This document shows, one piece after another, positions 26,186 to 34,770 of a DNA stretch of 64,000 nt. This stretch comes from Lactobacillus selangorensis (GTDB taxonomy: Bacteria > Bacillota > Bacilli > Lactobacillales > Lactobacillaceae), in contig NZ_JQAZ01000004.1 in NCBI RefSeq assembly GCF_001437205.1, positions 123,872 through 187,871 on the forward strand, read 5' to 3'. The notes under the pieces were generated by a model that saw only the letters and a program-made list of their open reading frames with translations, had not been told where the DNA came from and made no database searches. Positions within the stretch are counted from its first letter, which is position 1; each line of letters starts with the position of its first letter. A program made the translations under genes and the position numbers.

Positions 26186-26225
26186 TTGACATGGAAACTA
26201 TATTGAATTATAGTTTCCTAGTTAA
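26186..26225. promoter_or_regulatory. Two opposed promoters sharing one MarR operator
   Basis: Plus strand: TTGACA (26186-26191), 17 bases, TATAGT (26209-26214), toward the exporter. Minus strand: TTAACT (26220-26225), 17 bases, TATAGT (26197-26202), toward marR. The perfect palindrome GGAAACTATA-N6-TATAGTTTCC (26193-26218) covers both -10 boxes, so one bound dimer would block both promoters. Confidence 0.85.
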
Positions 26226-26271
26226 CTATTTTAATCATTTTTATTTTACCACTTTTTAGGGAGGAATTATC

Positions 26272-27615
26272 ATCACAAAACAAAAACGAACCTTTCTATT
26301 GCTTATTTTATTAAGTATGTCGTTTACCGCCACCCTCAATCAGACCTTAATGGTGACGGCCTTGCCGCAAATGGTGTCCGCAATGCATGTCGGTCTCAAC
26401 TTGGCCCAATGGCTGACCACTGGCTACGTTCTTGTTTTAGGAATTATGACGCCTGTTTCAGCCTTGTTATACGAGAAATTCAATAACCGGCCGTTATTTA
26501 TGGGACTAACCTTTATCTTTACTTGCGGCTCCTTGCTGGGCGCCCTTTCAACATCCTTTTGGGTCATTTTAGCTGCCCGGCTGATTCAGGCGGCCGCTGG
26601 CGGCATCATCGTCACTTTGACCCAGATCCTGCTAATGTCGATCTATCCATTAGAACAGCGTGGTTCCATCATGGGTTACGTCGGCCTGACTATTTCTGCG
26701 GCACCGGCGATCGGACCCACCTTGTCTGGTATCATTATCAATTATTTAGACTGGCATGCTTTATTCAGCTTAACGCTGCCGATTACCATCCTCATTTTAA
26801 TTGCGGCCTGGTTCATTATGCCCAACTACTCGACGCCGCAATCGGTTCACATCGACCTCATTTCATTGTTCGAATCGCTCGTCGGCTTGGGCCTCCTGTT
26901 AGCCAGTTTTTCATTTATTAGCACATCGCCGCTGATTGGTGTTATTCTATTCGTAACAGGAGCCTTGATCACGTGGTTGTTTGTCAAGCGCCAATTCCAC
27001 TTGCAGATGCCGTTCCTCAACTTGCGGTTGCTGGGGAATCACAGTTTCAGAGCGATGACCCTCTTCATCATGCTTGTCTTTGGAATTATGATGGGGACCG
27101 AAACACTATTGCCGTTATTTACGGAAAATGTGCTGCATATCTCAGCCCTCAATGCGGGGTTGATGATGTTGCCCGGTGCGGCGTTAACGGCGATTTGTGC
27201 GCCCTTTGTGGGCCGTCTCTATGATCGTTACGGGATTCGCTGGCTAGTAATCAGCGGCATTGGGATTGTCTTACTGTCCTGCTTTCCCTTTTTCTTCTTT
27301 AGCGATCGCACAGGAAGCTTATGGATCACTCTGTGCTATGCTGTTCGAATGTTTGGGATTAGCCTGCTGGTCACCCCAGCCACAACCGAAGCTTTCAAAT
27401 CTGTTTCACCCCAGAATCTGAACCATGCGACAGCTTTGAACAACTCGTTGCGCCAGATCTCTGGTTCCTTTTTCAACACTATCATGATCATGGTTGCCAG
27501 CCTGCCGGCTTCGTTTGTGACCGGCTTTCATCTGGCGATCGGCGTTACCTTTATTTTAGCGCTACTCCTGTTACTGATTGAATTTTATTATCAAGAAAGA
27601 AGTGTCCATGCATGA
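26272..27615 (+). CDS. MFS drug-type exporter (DHA2-like)
   Basis: Encodes about 447 residues with 12 to 14 hydrophobic helices; NQTLMVTALPQM near the N-terminus and GYVLVLGIMTPVSALLYEKF are typical of the EmrB/QacA-like group. The best ribosome-binding site (AGGGAGG, 26258-26264) is 7 bases before an AUC codon at 26272 that would give I/M-TKQKR, a normal cytoplasmic N-terminus. The first standard start, TTG at 26299, has no such site and cuts into the first helix. AUC initiation is therefore inferred. The gene is controlled by MarR and overlaps the following oxidase gene. Confidence 0.85.
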   Translation: MTKQKRTFLLLILLSMSFTATLNQTLMVTALPQMVSAMHVGLNLAQWLTTGYVLVLGIMTPVSALLYEKFNNRPLFMGLTFIFTCGSLLGALSTSFWVILAARLIQAAAGGIIVTLTQILLMSIYPLEQRGSIMGYVGLTISAAPAIGPTLSGIIINYLDWHALFSLTLPITILILIAAWFIMPNYSTPQSVHIDLISLFESLVGLGLLLASFSFISTSPLIGVILFVTGALITWLFVKRQFHLQMPFLNLRLLGNHSFRAMTLFIMLVFGIMMGTETLLPLFTENVLHISALNAGLMMLPGAALTAICAPFVGRLYDRYGIRWLVISGIGIVLLSCFPFFFFSDRTGSLWITLCYAVRMFGISLLVTPATTEAFKSVSPQNLNHATALNNSLRQISGSFFNTIMIMVASLPASFVTGFHLAIGVTFILALLLLLIEFYYQERSVHA

Positions 27616-29006
27616 CAACTTTTAAAGCTTTCTCCGACCAAGATGTCTTCGATTTTCTCGAAGCCCACGTGCCGGATGGTGAAGTATTTACCAATTACGA
27701 TATTTTAAAGAAACAATCCTTCAGTCCGAATCTCAGCGATGATGATAGCGGTTTGGCCTTAGCCTACATCGAAGCACAGACCTCCGAAGACGTTAAAGGC
27801 GTCATGGCCACTGCGCGCAAATTCCACATTCCGGTCATTCCGCAGGATCAATTCACCAGCACTGTCATCGGCGCCGACGGAATCACTGGCGCCTTCATTC
27901 TTTCGACCAAGAAGACGAATAAAATCATCGAAATCGATAAAGCCGATTCGTTAGCTGTCGTTCAACCCGGCGTCATCAACGGCGACCTCGATACGGAGGC
28001 CCGCAAGCAAGGGATGTTTTATGCACCGGACCCAGGCTCTAAGAAAATCTCCGGAATCGGCGGTAACGTCGCGACGAATGCCGGCGGAATGAGCACCGTT
28101 AAATACGGTGCCACCAAAGACAACGTACTTGGCTTAAAAGTTGTTCTGACGGACGGCCGTGAAATTAAAGTCGGCGGCCGGACTCTGAAACAAGCTTACG
28201 GTTATGATTTAACCCAGTTATTCGTCGGTTCTGAAGGAACCTTGGGCATCATCACCGAAATCGTCGTCAAATTACTACCAATTCCATTGGGCAAACCGTT
28301 AATGGGGTCTGCTTTCTTCGACACAATGACACGTTTGGCTCAGGCCGTCACCGAAATTCGCACTTCCGGAATCGATGTCAGCATGCTTGAAGCCATGGAT
28401 GCGACGACTATCAAAGCACTCGATGACTATGAAGGGACCCATTATGCTGATAATAGCGGTTCAATGCTGATCTTCAAAGTCGAAAATCAAACGCCGGAAG
28501 CCGTCGCTAAACTGCAGGACATCCTCAAGAAGTACAACGCTGCTGACGTCAACATTGCCACCGACGCAGACAAGCAGGCACAACTGACCAAAATGCGTCA
28601 GGACATGCTGCCAGCCGTCTTTGCTGGGCATAACCACATCATGGAAGACATGGCTGTGCCATTGTCGAAATTAGCTCCCATGATGGATTATATCCATGAT
28701 TTAGGCGAAAAAATGGACTTGACGATCTACACCGCCGGCCATGCTGGTGACGGGAACGTACATCCGACTCTGATCTGGCCATCCGATCAGAAGAAGGTCC
28801 CCGATAAAATCGTTGAAGCCTTACAGCTGATGTTCCATAAGACCCTTGAAATGGGCGGCACCATTTCGGGTGAACATGCAGTCGGCATGTTGAAAAATCA
28901 ATGGAACAATGCCGAACTCGGCGGCGACGTCGATATGATTCAGCATCAAATCAAAGATTTATTTGACCCGATGAACCTGCTCAATCCGAAACGAAAGATC
29001 AACTAA
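27612..29006 (+). CDS. FAD-binding oxidoreductase, GlcD/D-lactate dehydrogenase type
   Basis: Encodes 464 residues. An FAD_binding_4 (PCMH) domain spans about 40-220 with PGSKKISGIGGNVATNAGG as the FAD loop and GSEGTLGIITE; the C-terminal oxidase cap (about 225-460) has HAGDGNVHPTL and SGEHAVGMLK. Relatives oxidise 2-hydroxy acids such as D-lactate or glycolate. The ATG overlaps the exporter stop (ATGA), so both are coupled and under the MarR regulator. The substrate is unknown. Confidence 0.88.
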   Translation: MTTFKAFSDQDVFDFLEAHVPDGEVFTNYDILKKQSFSPNLSDDDSGLALAYIEAQTSEDVKGVMATARKFHIPVIPQDQFTSTVIGADGITGAFILSTKKTNKIIEIDKADSLAVVQPGVINGDLDTEARKQGMFYAPDPGSKKISGIGGNVATNAGGMSTVKYGATKDNVLGLKVVLTDGREIKVGGRTLKQAYGYDLTQLFVGSEGTLGIITEIVVKLLPIPLGKPLMGSAFFDTMTRLAQAVTEIRTSGIDVSMLEAMDATTIKALDDYEGTHYADNSGSMLIFKVENQTPEAVAKLQDILKKYNAADVNIATDADKQAQLTKMRQDMLPAVFAGHNHIMEDMAVPLSKLAPMMDYIHDLGEKMDLTIYTAGHAGDGNVHPTLIWPSDQKKVPDKIVEALQLMFHKTLEMGGTISGEHAVGMLKNQWNNAELGGDVDMIQHQIKDLFDPMNLLNPKRKIN

Positions 29007-29018
29007 TTTTTCCAAAAT

Positions 29019-29059
29019 AAAACGAGGAACGCTTGTTAGGAGCATTCCTCGTTTTTTTA
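29019..29059. terminator. Bidirectional terminator after the FAD oxidase
   Basis: AAAACGAGGAACGC / GCATTCCTCGTTTTTTT, nine-base loop, between convergent genes. Confidence 0.85.
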
Positions 29060-29066
29060 ATAGACG

Positions 29067-29336
29067 TTATTGATTAAACTCATTCAGGAGCCAAAAGACA
29101 ACTCCACCCACTAGTGCGGCAATTACAATAATCCCGCCCAGCAGAAAATTAAACCCAAAACCTAAGCCACCGCAGATCAATAAGATGATAAAGATGAACG
29201 GATGGCGGAAACAAAATTTAATGAAACCGACAATCAATTTAAAAAATAAGACGATAAACACGATCAGTCCGATCGCAATCGCAATTTTGGCGTTGGAACT
29301 CACTTCAGCTGCGAGCACATGTAACATCCCTTCCAT
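29067..29336 (-). CDS. Small membrane protein of unknown function
   Basis: Encodes 89 residues. Two or three transmembrane segments cover about 17-38, 46-62 and 65-85, separated by a short basic loop (KFCFRHP). No soluble domain is present and no family is recognised. The start has alternatives (MEGMLHV); no nearby gene suggests a role. Confidence 0.6.
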   Translation of the reverse strand: MEGMLHVLAAEVSSNAKIAIAIGLIVFIVLFFKLIVGFIKFCFRHPFIFIILLICGGLGFGFNFLLGGIIVIAALVGGVVFWLLNEFNQ

Positions 29337-29418
29337 ATCTCATTATCCTGCCTTTTTATCATAGCACGCCCATGAAAATGCAATGATTGTGGCGTCTCGA
29401 TTTAAACTTTTTTTAAAG

Positions 29419-29619
29419 CTATTTACGTGCAAACAGCCACCAGATCAGCTGCATGATCACAACCATTGCAAAGGTGATCACTAACCCAATCAATGCACTC
29501 TGTCGAGTCGCCGCTGTCTGAACAATCCCAGCACCATCGACTTTACGAACTTCAACGTAAATTACACCGGCAATCAACGCACCGACCCAGATTAAATTTG
29601 TAACCCACCAACTCTTCAT
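29419..29619 (-). CDS. Small DUF3923-like membrane protein
   Basis: Encodes 66 residues from ATG 29619; the longer in-frame reading adds 32 highly basic residues without a ribosome-binding site. Two transmembrane helices (about 4-21 and 41-60) flank the loop RKVDGAGIVQTAATR, whose DGAG-VQT core resembles the DUF3923 family. Function unknown. Confidence 0.65.
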   Translation of the reverse strand: MKSWWVTNLIWVGALIAGVIYVEVRKVDGAGIVQTAATRQSALIGLVITFAMVVIMQLIWWLFARK

Positions 29620-29732
29620 CTTCAATACCCCTTTAAACTTGAAAAGCCCCCACTTTTCAAACTTCAATTTGTTCTTCTTTATTTTACGCCCTTCGCTGAA
29701 AATGTGTACAGGCACCTAAGACCGATTTGGGC

Positions 29733-29768
29733 ACAAAAAAACACCACTCCGTTCCGAGAGTGGTGTTG
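29733..29768 (-). terminator. Terminator after rpsI
   Basis: ACACCACTC / GAGTGGTGT with an eight-base loop, followed by a T-run on the minus strand. Confidence 0.9.
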
Positions 29769-29785
29769 TAACGTTGATATAAATA

Positions 29786-30178
29786 TTAACGCTTTGAGAA
29801 CTGGCTTGCTTTACGAGCCTTCTTGAGACCATATTTCTTACGTTCCTTCATACGTGGGTCACGTGTTAAGAGACCAGCACGCTTCAAAGGACCACGGAAA
29901 TCAGGGTCAACTGTCAGCAATGCACGTGCAATGCCATGACGGGTTGCACCGGCTTGGCCGGAGAAACCGCCGCCACGAACGTTAACCAAAACGTCGTAGC
30001 TGCCTTCAGTTTCTGTAACGGCAAATGGCTGCCGCATATCAAGAATCAAGTTATCGAATGGGATGTAATCTGAAACATCCTTGCCGTTCATGGTGATTTT
30101 ACCAGTGCCTGGTACCAAACGTACGCGGGCAGTGGAGTTCTTACGACGGCCTGTAGCGCTATAAGTTACTTGTGCCAA
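29786..30178 (-). CDS. rpsI: 30S ribosomal protein S9
   Basis: Encodes 130 residues; starts [21 protein letters not shown] and ends with the conserved tail [12 protein letters not shown], which reaches into the decoding centre and touches P-site tRNA. The second gene of the rplM-rpsI operon, 13 bases after rplM. Confidence 0.98.
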   Translation of the reverse strand: MAQVTYSATGRRKNSTARVRLVPGTGKITMNGKDVSDYIPFDNLILDMRQPFAVTETEGSYDVLVNVRGGGFSGQAGATRHGIARALLTVDPDFRGPLKRAGLLTRDPRMKERKKYGLKKARKASQFSKR

Positions 30179-30191
30179 TGTAGAATCCTCC

Positions 30192-30638
30192 TTAGATTAA
30201 GCTGTTAATGTCGAGTAATTCCGGCTTTTGAGCAGCGTTATCATGTTCTGCGCCTGCATAAACATGCAACTTCAAGAATTGTTGGTGACCCAATGTATTC
30301 TTGGTTGGAAGCATACCCTTAACGGAATTTTCAATCAAACGAACTGGGTTTTCGGCTAATAATTCGCCGGCCGTGATCGTCTTTAAACCACCCGGATGAC
30401 CGGAATGGTGACGATAGAGCTTACGAGTTGCTTTGTGCCCTGTCAGTTTAACTTTGGAAGCGTTGATAATGATGACATTATCACCGGTATCCACATTAGG
30501 TGTAAAGGTAGGTTTATTTTTACCGCGCAAGATGGTTGCAGCTGCAGAAGACAAACGGCCTAAAGAGACGTCCGTTGCATCCAAGATGTACCATTTGCGT
30601 TCGATGTCAGCTGGTTTTACCATATAAGTTGTACGCAA
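30192..30638 (-). CDS. rplM: 50S ribosomal protein L13
   Basis: Encodes 148 residues from a TTG at 30638, preceded by GGAGG; the product begins (M)[22 protein letters not shown], matching the family start, whereas the upstream ATG would add 12 unrelated residues from the leader. L13 is an early-assembling large-subunit protein. A structured leader upstream suggests autoregulation. Confidence 0.97.
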   Translation of the reverse strand: MRTTYMVKPADIERKWYILDATDVSLGRLSSAAATILRGKNKPTFTPNVDTGDNVIIINASKVKLTGHKATRKLYRHHSGHPGGLKTITAGELLAENPVRLIENSVKGMLPTKNTLGHQQFLKLHVYAGAEHDNAAQKPELLDINSLI

Positions 30639-30663
30639 GGTGATTTCCTCCAATTTCTGTGTT

Positions 30664-30710
30664 TGTTTACACACTCAATAGATTTTCCGGGGCCTATCGT
30701 GGGGTAAACA
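30664..30710 (-). promoter_or_regulatory. L13-type ribosomal protein leader
   Basis: On the minus strand TGTTTAC pairs with GTAAACA, enclosing GATAG / CTATT and the CCCCACG segment. This layout resembles the L13 leader of Firmicutes, in which L13 binds its own mRNA. It lies between the rplM promoter and start. Confidence 0.65.
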
Positions 30711-30722
30711 ATACCAACTACT

Positions 30723-30751
30723 AGTTTAACGAGAATCGCTACATAAGTCAA
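30723..30751 (-). promoter_or_regulatory. Promoter of rplM-rpsI
   Basis: On the minus strand TTGACT (30746-30751), 17 bases, TAAACT (30723-30728). The -35 box overlaps the truA stop. Confidence 0.7.
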
Positions 30752-31518
30752 TCGTTTTTTAAATGCAGTTCGTCATCGTAGTAAACTTCTTTCAAGTACA
30801 GGCCGCTAGCCGGAGCCGTCATCCGAGCCTGCTGGCGGTCCTTAACTTCGTACAATCGCAAGAAGTCATGCACCGGCCGTTTGCCCCGTCCAATTTCAAG
30901 CAGTGTTGCCACCAGAATCCGGACCATATTATACAGGAACCCATTGCCATAGAATTCAAAAATCAATTCATTCGTGGCGGGTTCTTCTCGTACTGTGGCC
31001 TGATAGATTGTCCGCACCTTATTCTTAATCACGCCGCCTGAAGCCGCAAAACTGGTAAAGTCATGGGTACCTTCAACATCCTTTAAAGCAATTTTCATTT
31101 TTTCAATATCGACTGGATAGGGAAAATGACCAGTGTAATGACGTGTAAAAGGATCGGTGAACCGTCCTCGATCGACACGGTACATGTAGCGTTTGCCCCG
31201 CACACTATAACGGGCATGAAAATTTTCATCAACAATCTGGCAATCTAGTAATTCAGTGTCTAACGGCAACAATGAAGTTAACGCCAAAAGCATATTGCGC
31301 GCCGGCAACTCCTGCGGATAGTCAAAATGAATCACCTGTCCGTACGCATGCACCCCGGCATCCGTCCGACCAGACCCATACACAGTGATGTGCTGTCCTT
31401 TGCTCATCTTGTAGAGTGCCTTTTCAATGACACCCTGAACGGTGCGCTGCTTAGGCTGCGATTGAAAGCCATGGAATAAGGTCCCGTCATAGGCCATAGT
31501 TACTTTGTAACGTGTCAA
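30748..31518 (-). CDS. truA: tRNA pseudouridine synthase A
   Basis: Encodes 256 residues from a TTG after GAGGAGG. The catalytic segment [14 protein letters not shown] (Asp near 52) and HFDYP define Tru[16 protein letters not shown] and FLYNMVRI are further conserved parts. It makes pseudouridine at positions 38-40 of tRNA anticodon arms. It follows the ecf genes, as commonly in lactobacilli. Confidence 0.95.
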   Translation of the reverse strand: MTRYKVTMAYDGTLFHGFQSQPKQRTVQGVIEKALYKMSKGQHITVYGSGRTDAGVHAYGQVIHFDYPQELPARNMLLALTSLLPLDTELLDCQIVDENFHARYSVRGKRYMYRVDRGRFTDPFTRHYTGHFPYPVDIEKMKIALKDVEGTHDFTSFAASGGVIKNKVRTIYQATVREEPATNELIFEFYGNGFLYNMVRILVATLLEIGRGKRPVHDFLRLYEVKDRQQARMTAPASGLYLKEVYYDDELHLKND

Positions 31519-31544
31519 AAAAGAACCTCCTCATTTTCAAAAAA

Positions 31545-31576
31545 GAAAACGTTGCGGCGCTCCGCAGCGTTTTATC
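31545..31576 (-). terminator. Terminator after ecfT
   Basis: AAAACG-CT-GCGG / CCGC-AA-CGTTTT followed by CTTTTTTG on the minus strand. It overlaps the ecfT stop codon and precedes truA, so it may only partly block read-through. Confidence 0.7.
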
Positions 31577-32363
31577 TTAAAACAATCAAAATAATCGTCA
31601 AAACAATAAAACTCAGTCCGACCCAGCGGTCAGCGGCATGCCATTTCAAGATTCGGAATTTGCTGCGGCCTTCGCCGCCTCGATAGCCACGTGCCTCCAT
31701 CGCCGTTGCCAGATCATCGGCTCGGTTGAAACTGCTGACAAACAACGGAATCAGCAATGGCACTAACGACTTAATCCGCTGCATCAGACTTCCTTCGCCG
31801 AAATCGACCCCACGTGCTCGTTGAGCGTTCATGATTTTCTCCGTTTCATCCATCAATGTCGGTACAAACCGCAAGGCAATCGATAGCATCAAGGCAACTT
31901 CATAAACGGGAAAATGCACATATTTCAATGGATACAAAATATATTCGACCGCATCCGCCAAAGCCAATGGCGGGGTCGTTAACGTTAGCAGCGTCGACAT
32001 GAAAATAATCAGCACAAACCGAACGAAGATATACGTCCCGTTAATCAAACCGTACTGGCTTAGCGTAAAAATCCCCCAGTGCCAATAAACATGGCCGCCT
32101 TGTGTAAAGAAGACCTGCAGGAGGACTGTAAAGAGAATCAGCCAGATTAACGGCCGCACCCCTTTCCAGAAGAACCCGAGCTTGATTTTGGACATGGCAA
32201 TCGCCGCCAAGGTGAACAGCAACAGGACCAGATACGTCTGCCAATTATCCGCTAAGAAGATAATTCCGATGTAATAAAAGCTGGCCAGCAGTTTCGTACG
32301 AGGATCGAGCCGGTGCACAAATGAATTGCCAGGAATATAACGCCCAATCAGAAGCTTATTCAT
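31572..32363 (-). CDS. ecfT: ECF transporter transmembrane protein EcfT
   Basis: Encodes 263 residues from ATG 32363; a GTG 9 bases upstream is part of the ribosome-binding site. Several membrane helices occupy residues 25-130 and the C-terminus, with the two Ala-Arg-Gly coupling motifs in [13 protein letters not shown] and [12 protein letters not shown] that contact the ATPases. EcfT couples ATP hydrolysis to many substrate-binding S-components for vitamins and metals. No S-component is adjacent. Confidence 0.95.
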   Translation of the reverse strand: MNKLLIGRYIPGNSFVHRLDPRTKLLASFYYIGIIFLADNWQTYLVLLLFTLAAIAMSKIKLGFFWKGVRPLIWLILFTVLLQVFFTQGGHVYWHWGIFTLSQYGLINGTYIFVRFVLIIFMSTLLTLTTPPLALADAVEYILYPLKYVHFPVYEVALMLSIALRFVPTLMDETEKIMNAQRARGVDFGEGSLMQRIKSLVPLLIPLFVSSFNRADDLATAMEARGYRGGEGRSKFRILKWHAADRWVGLSFIVLTIILIVLR

Positions 32364-33231
32364 TGGCCGCACCTCCCTGACGAAGCAGCTGTGGCAGCAA
32401 AGCCGTCACCAATTCATCCTCTGTCAATGGCAACGGCTCGAACTGGAAGCCCTGCTGTTTGAGCACTTCGGCAAAATGCGTTGTTTTCGGTACCCCCAGC
32501 TGCTTGTCGACCAGCCACTGCTCATTTGCAAAGATTTCGCGTGGTGTGCCGGTTCGAATCACCTGACCATGTTCCATAACGACAACCTGATCGGCATAAT
32601 TAGCGACATCATCCATTTGATGCGTCACGAGCACAATGGTCAATCCATTTTCACGGTGCAATTTATTAAATAAGTCCATCATTTCCTGCCGCCCCAATGG
32701 ATCAAGTCCTGCCGACGGTTCATCCAGGACCAGATATTCTGGCTGCATCGCCAGCACACCAGCAATGGCAACCCGCCGCATCTGGCCCCCAGAGAGGTCA
32801 AACGGCGACTGTTCCCACGTTTCTTTAGGCAACCCGACCAACTCTGCCATTTCTTCAGCTCGCTGATGGGCTTTGTCGGCACTCATCCCGAAATTTTGCG
32901 GTCCAAAGGCAATATCCTTCAGCACCGTTTCTTCAAACAATTGGCTTTCTGGAAATTGGAACACCATCCCGACTTTCTGTCGAATTGGTTTTAAATTTTT
33001 ATTATTCGTGGCAGGTGTAATCGTCCGATCCCCAATCTGGACGGTTCCGGCCGTCGGTTTCAGCAAAGCATTCAAATGCTGCAGTAACGTTGATTTGCCG
33101 CTGCCAGTATGCCCGATAATCGCCGTATACGAGCCGCCATGAATCGTCAGATTGATATCCCTCAGGCCGACGCCTTGAAACGGTGTGTTGGCCTGATAAG
33201 TGTAATCTACATTTGTGAATGTAATGTCCAT
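32356..33231 (-). CDS. ecfA2: ECF transporter ATPase EcfA2
   Basis: Encodes 291 residues. ABC motifs: Walker [10 protein letters not shown] (39-47), Q-loop [12 protein letters not shown], signature [13 protein letters not shown] and Walker [13 protein letters not shown]. It pairs with EcfA1 below EcfT. It overlaps ecfA1 by 25 bases and ecfT by eight, so the three are translationally coupled. Confidence 0.96.
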   Translation of the reverse strand: MDITFTNVDYTYQANTPFQGVGLRDINLTIHGGSYTAIIGHTGSGKSTLLQHLNALLKPTAGTVQIGDRTITPATNNKNLKPIRQKVGMVFQFPESQLFEETVLKDIAFGPQNFGMSADKAHQRAEEMAELVGLPKETWEQSPFDLSGGQMRRVAIAGVLAMQPEYLVLDEPSAGLDPLGRQEMMDLFNKLHRENGLTIVLVTHQMDDVANYADQVVVMEHGQVIRTGTPREIFANEQWLVDKQLGVPKTTHFAEVLKQQGFQFEPLPLTEDELVTALLPQLLRQGGAANE

Positions 33232-34046
33232 AATGTCTGCGCCAACTCACTTTCATCTAAAAACTGGCTGGGGAGTGCCACACCCGCTGTGCTTAAGTCT
33301 TCCGCCACTTTAGCCGTATACGGGACGTCCAGCCCCATTTTAATCAAACGACTGCCATAGCGAAAAATTTCAGCCGGCGTGCCCTGCTGTTTCAATTGAC
33401 CGTCATCGATGACGAGGATCCGGTCAGCACTAGCCGCCTCATCAATGTCATGGGTAATGGACAGCACGGTCATATGTGTCTCTGCCTTTAATTGTCGAAT
33501 GGTCGCTAAAACATCCTGCCGTCCCTTCGGATCCAGCATACTCGTTGCTTCATCCAGAATCAGAATCTGCGGACGAACAGCGATGATGCCCGCCAAGGCG
33601 ACACGCTGTTTCTGCCCCCCAGAAAGATGGGCCGGCTCGCGTGTGGCAAATGCAGTCATATTGACGCGCTGCAAGGCATCCTGCACCCGCTGTACCATTT
33701 CAGCACGGGGCACACCGCGATTTTCAAGCCCAAAGGCAACATCATCTTCAACAGTGGCCCCGACAAACTGGTTATCCGGATTCTGAAAGACCATTCCAAT
33801 CTGATCCCGCACCTGCCACAAATTTGCTTCGCTTAATTCGATTCCATTAACAATAATGGTCCCTTTTTCAAGCGGCAGCAGCCCGTCGATTGACTTTGCC
33901 AGTGTACTCTTACCACTCCCATTGTGACCGATAATGGCTACCCATTCATCATTTTCAATTGTGAAGCTCATATCTTGAATGGCGTTCCGTTTGGCCTCTT
34001 CTGAATAACGAAACGATAGATTCTGTACTTCAATCGCTTTTGTCAT
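33207..34046 (-). CDS. ecfA1: ECF transporter ATPase EcfA1
   Basis: Encodes 279 residues with Walker [10 protein letters not shown] (39-47), [12 protein letters not shown], signature [13 protein letters not shown] and Walker [13 protein letters not shown]. First gene of ecfA1-ecfA2-ecfT. A terminator and a possible own promoter (TGGTAAAAT on the minus strand near 34091-34100) separate it from rplQ, so it is probably transcribed on its own. Confidence 0.96.
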   Translation of the reverse strand: MTKAIEVQNLSFRYSEEAKRNAIQDMSFTIENDEWVAIIGHNGSGKSTLAKSIDGLLPLEKGTIIVNGIELSEANLWQVRDQIGMVFQNPDNQFVGATVEDDVAFGLENRGVPRAEMVQRVQDALQRVNMTAFATREPAHLSGGQKQRVALAGIIAVRPQILILDEATSMLDPKGRQDVLATIRQLKAETHMTVLSITHDIDEAASADRILVIDDGQLKQQGTPAEIFRYGSRLIKMGLDVPYTAKVAEDLSTAGVALPSQFLDESELAQTLWTLHSQM

Positions 34047-34117
34047 GCCGATACACCCCCATTTCCTGAAAACAGAATTCTGTTACATTTTACCACAGAA
34101 CAATCATCACTTGCACG

Positions 34118-34143
34118 TTTTAATGACACGAATGTCATTAAAA
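34118..34143. repeat. Perfect 11-bp inverted repeat upstream of ecfA1
   Basis: TTTTAATGACA-CGAA-TGTCATTAAAA. It lies just upstream of the likely ecfA1 promoter and after a terminator. It is not followed by a T-run on either strand beyond its own arms, so an operator is more likely than a terminator. Confidence 0.6.
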
Positions 34144-34149
34144 ATGGAA

Positions 34150-34190
34150 TCAAAAAAGAGTCAGAACAATTTGTCCTGACTCTTTTTTGC
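34150..34190 (-). terminator. Terminator upstream of ecfA1
   Basis: Perfect 13-bp stem AAAAAAGAGTCAG / CTGACTCTTTTTT. It is the second terminator after rplQ and marks the 3' end of the structured region at 34190-34290. Confidence 0.9.
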
Positions 34191-34290
34191 GACCTAGCGT
34201 GATATGTATAACAAATGATGATGGCACCCATCCGAAGATGGATCCCCGAGCTAGACTGAGAAAGACAAACAAGGTCCTTCCATCATCGTA
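34191..34290 (-). ncRNA. Candidate structured small RNA between rplQ and ecfA1
   Basis: On the minus strand GATGATGG (34280-34287) pairs with CCATCATC (34217-34224), enclosing a hairpin with a canonical C(UUCG)G tetraloop (34226-34243). Terminators lie on each side (34322-34344 and 34150-34190), and a weak promoter (TTGATG-17-GATGAT) precedes it. It may be a free RNA or a stable 3' fragment of the ribosomal transcript. No ORF here is credible. Confidence 0.4.
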
Positions 34291-34319
34291 ACGCCCGATT
34301 GAATCATCAAATGATTGAA

Positions 34320-34345
34320 AGAAAAGCGCCATTACGCGCCTTTCA
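34320..34345 (-). terminator. Terminator after rplQ
   Basis: AAAGGCGC / GCGCTTTT with a GTAATG loop, then TTTCTTTC on the minus strand; 17 bases after the rplQ stop. It ends the long ribosomal transcript. Confidence 0.65.
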
Positions 34346-34361
34346 GAGTTTCAAAGTGATC

Positions 34362-34742
34362 TTAAACAAATTCAATAATTGACATTGGTGCAGCATCGCC
34401 ACGACGAGGAGCTGTCTTTAAGATGCGTGTGTAGCCACCTTTGCGATCTGCGTAACGAGGTGCAATGTCACTGAACAACTTCTGTAATGCGGATTGAACC
34501 ACAACGTTGTCGCCGTCTTCTTTGACATCGGCAATTTCATCAATTACAAAAGATGCAGCTTGACGACGAGCATGTAAATCGCCGCGTTTACCTAAAGTGA
34601 TCATCTTTTCAACTGCTTTGCGTACTTCTTTAGCACGTGTTTCAGTTGTCACGATGCGTTCGTTGATGATCAGATCAGTTGTTAAGTTGCGTAACATAGC
34701 CTTACGGTGGGCACTGTCACGGCCTAATTTCCGGTAACTCAT
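34362..34742 (-). CDS. rplQ: 50S ribosomal protein L17
   Basis: Encodes 126 residues; [24 protein letters not shown] is the family start and [20 protein letters not shown] the conserved RNA-binding helix. Last gene of the alpha part of the ribosomal cluster. Confidence 0.98.
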   Translation of the reverse strand: MSYRKLGRDSAHRKAMLRNLTTDLIINERIVTTETRAKEVRKAVEKMITLGKRGDLHARRQAASFVIDEIADVKEDGDNVVVQSALQKLFSDIAPRYADRKGGYTRILKTAPRRGDAAPMSIIEFV

Positions 34743-34770
34743 CAGGAAATCCCTCCTTTGTGTCTTCTAT

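Noticed and set aside
34043..34332. Two overlapping minus-strand ORFs of about 60 codons between rplQ and ecfA1
   Set aside because: They run through a perfect terminator and a structured stem-loop region, lack ribosome-binding sites and resemble no protein; a non-coding RNA explains the region better.
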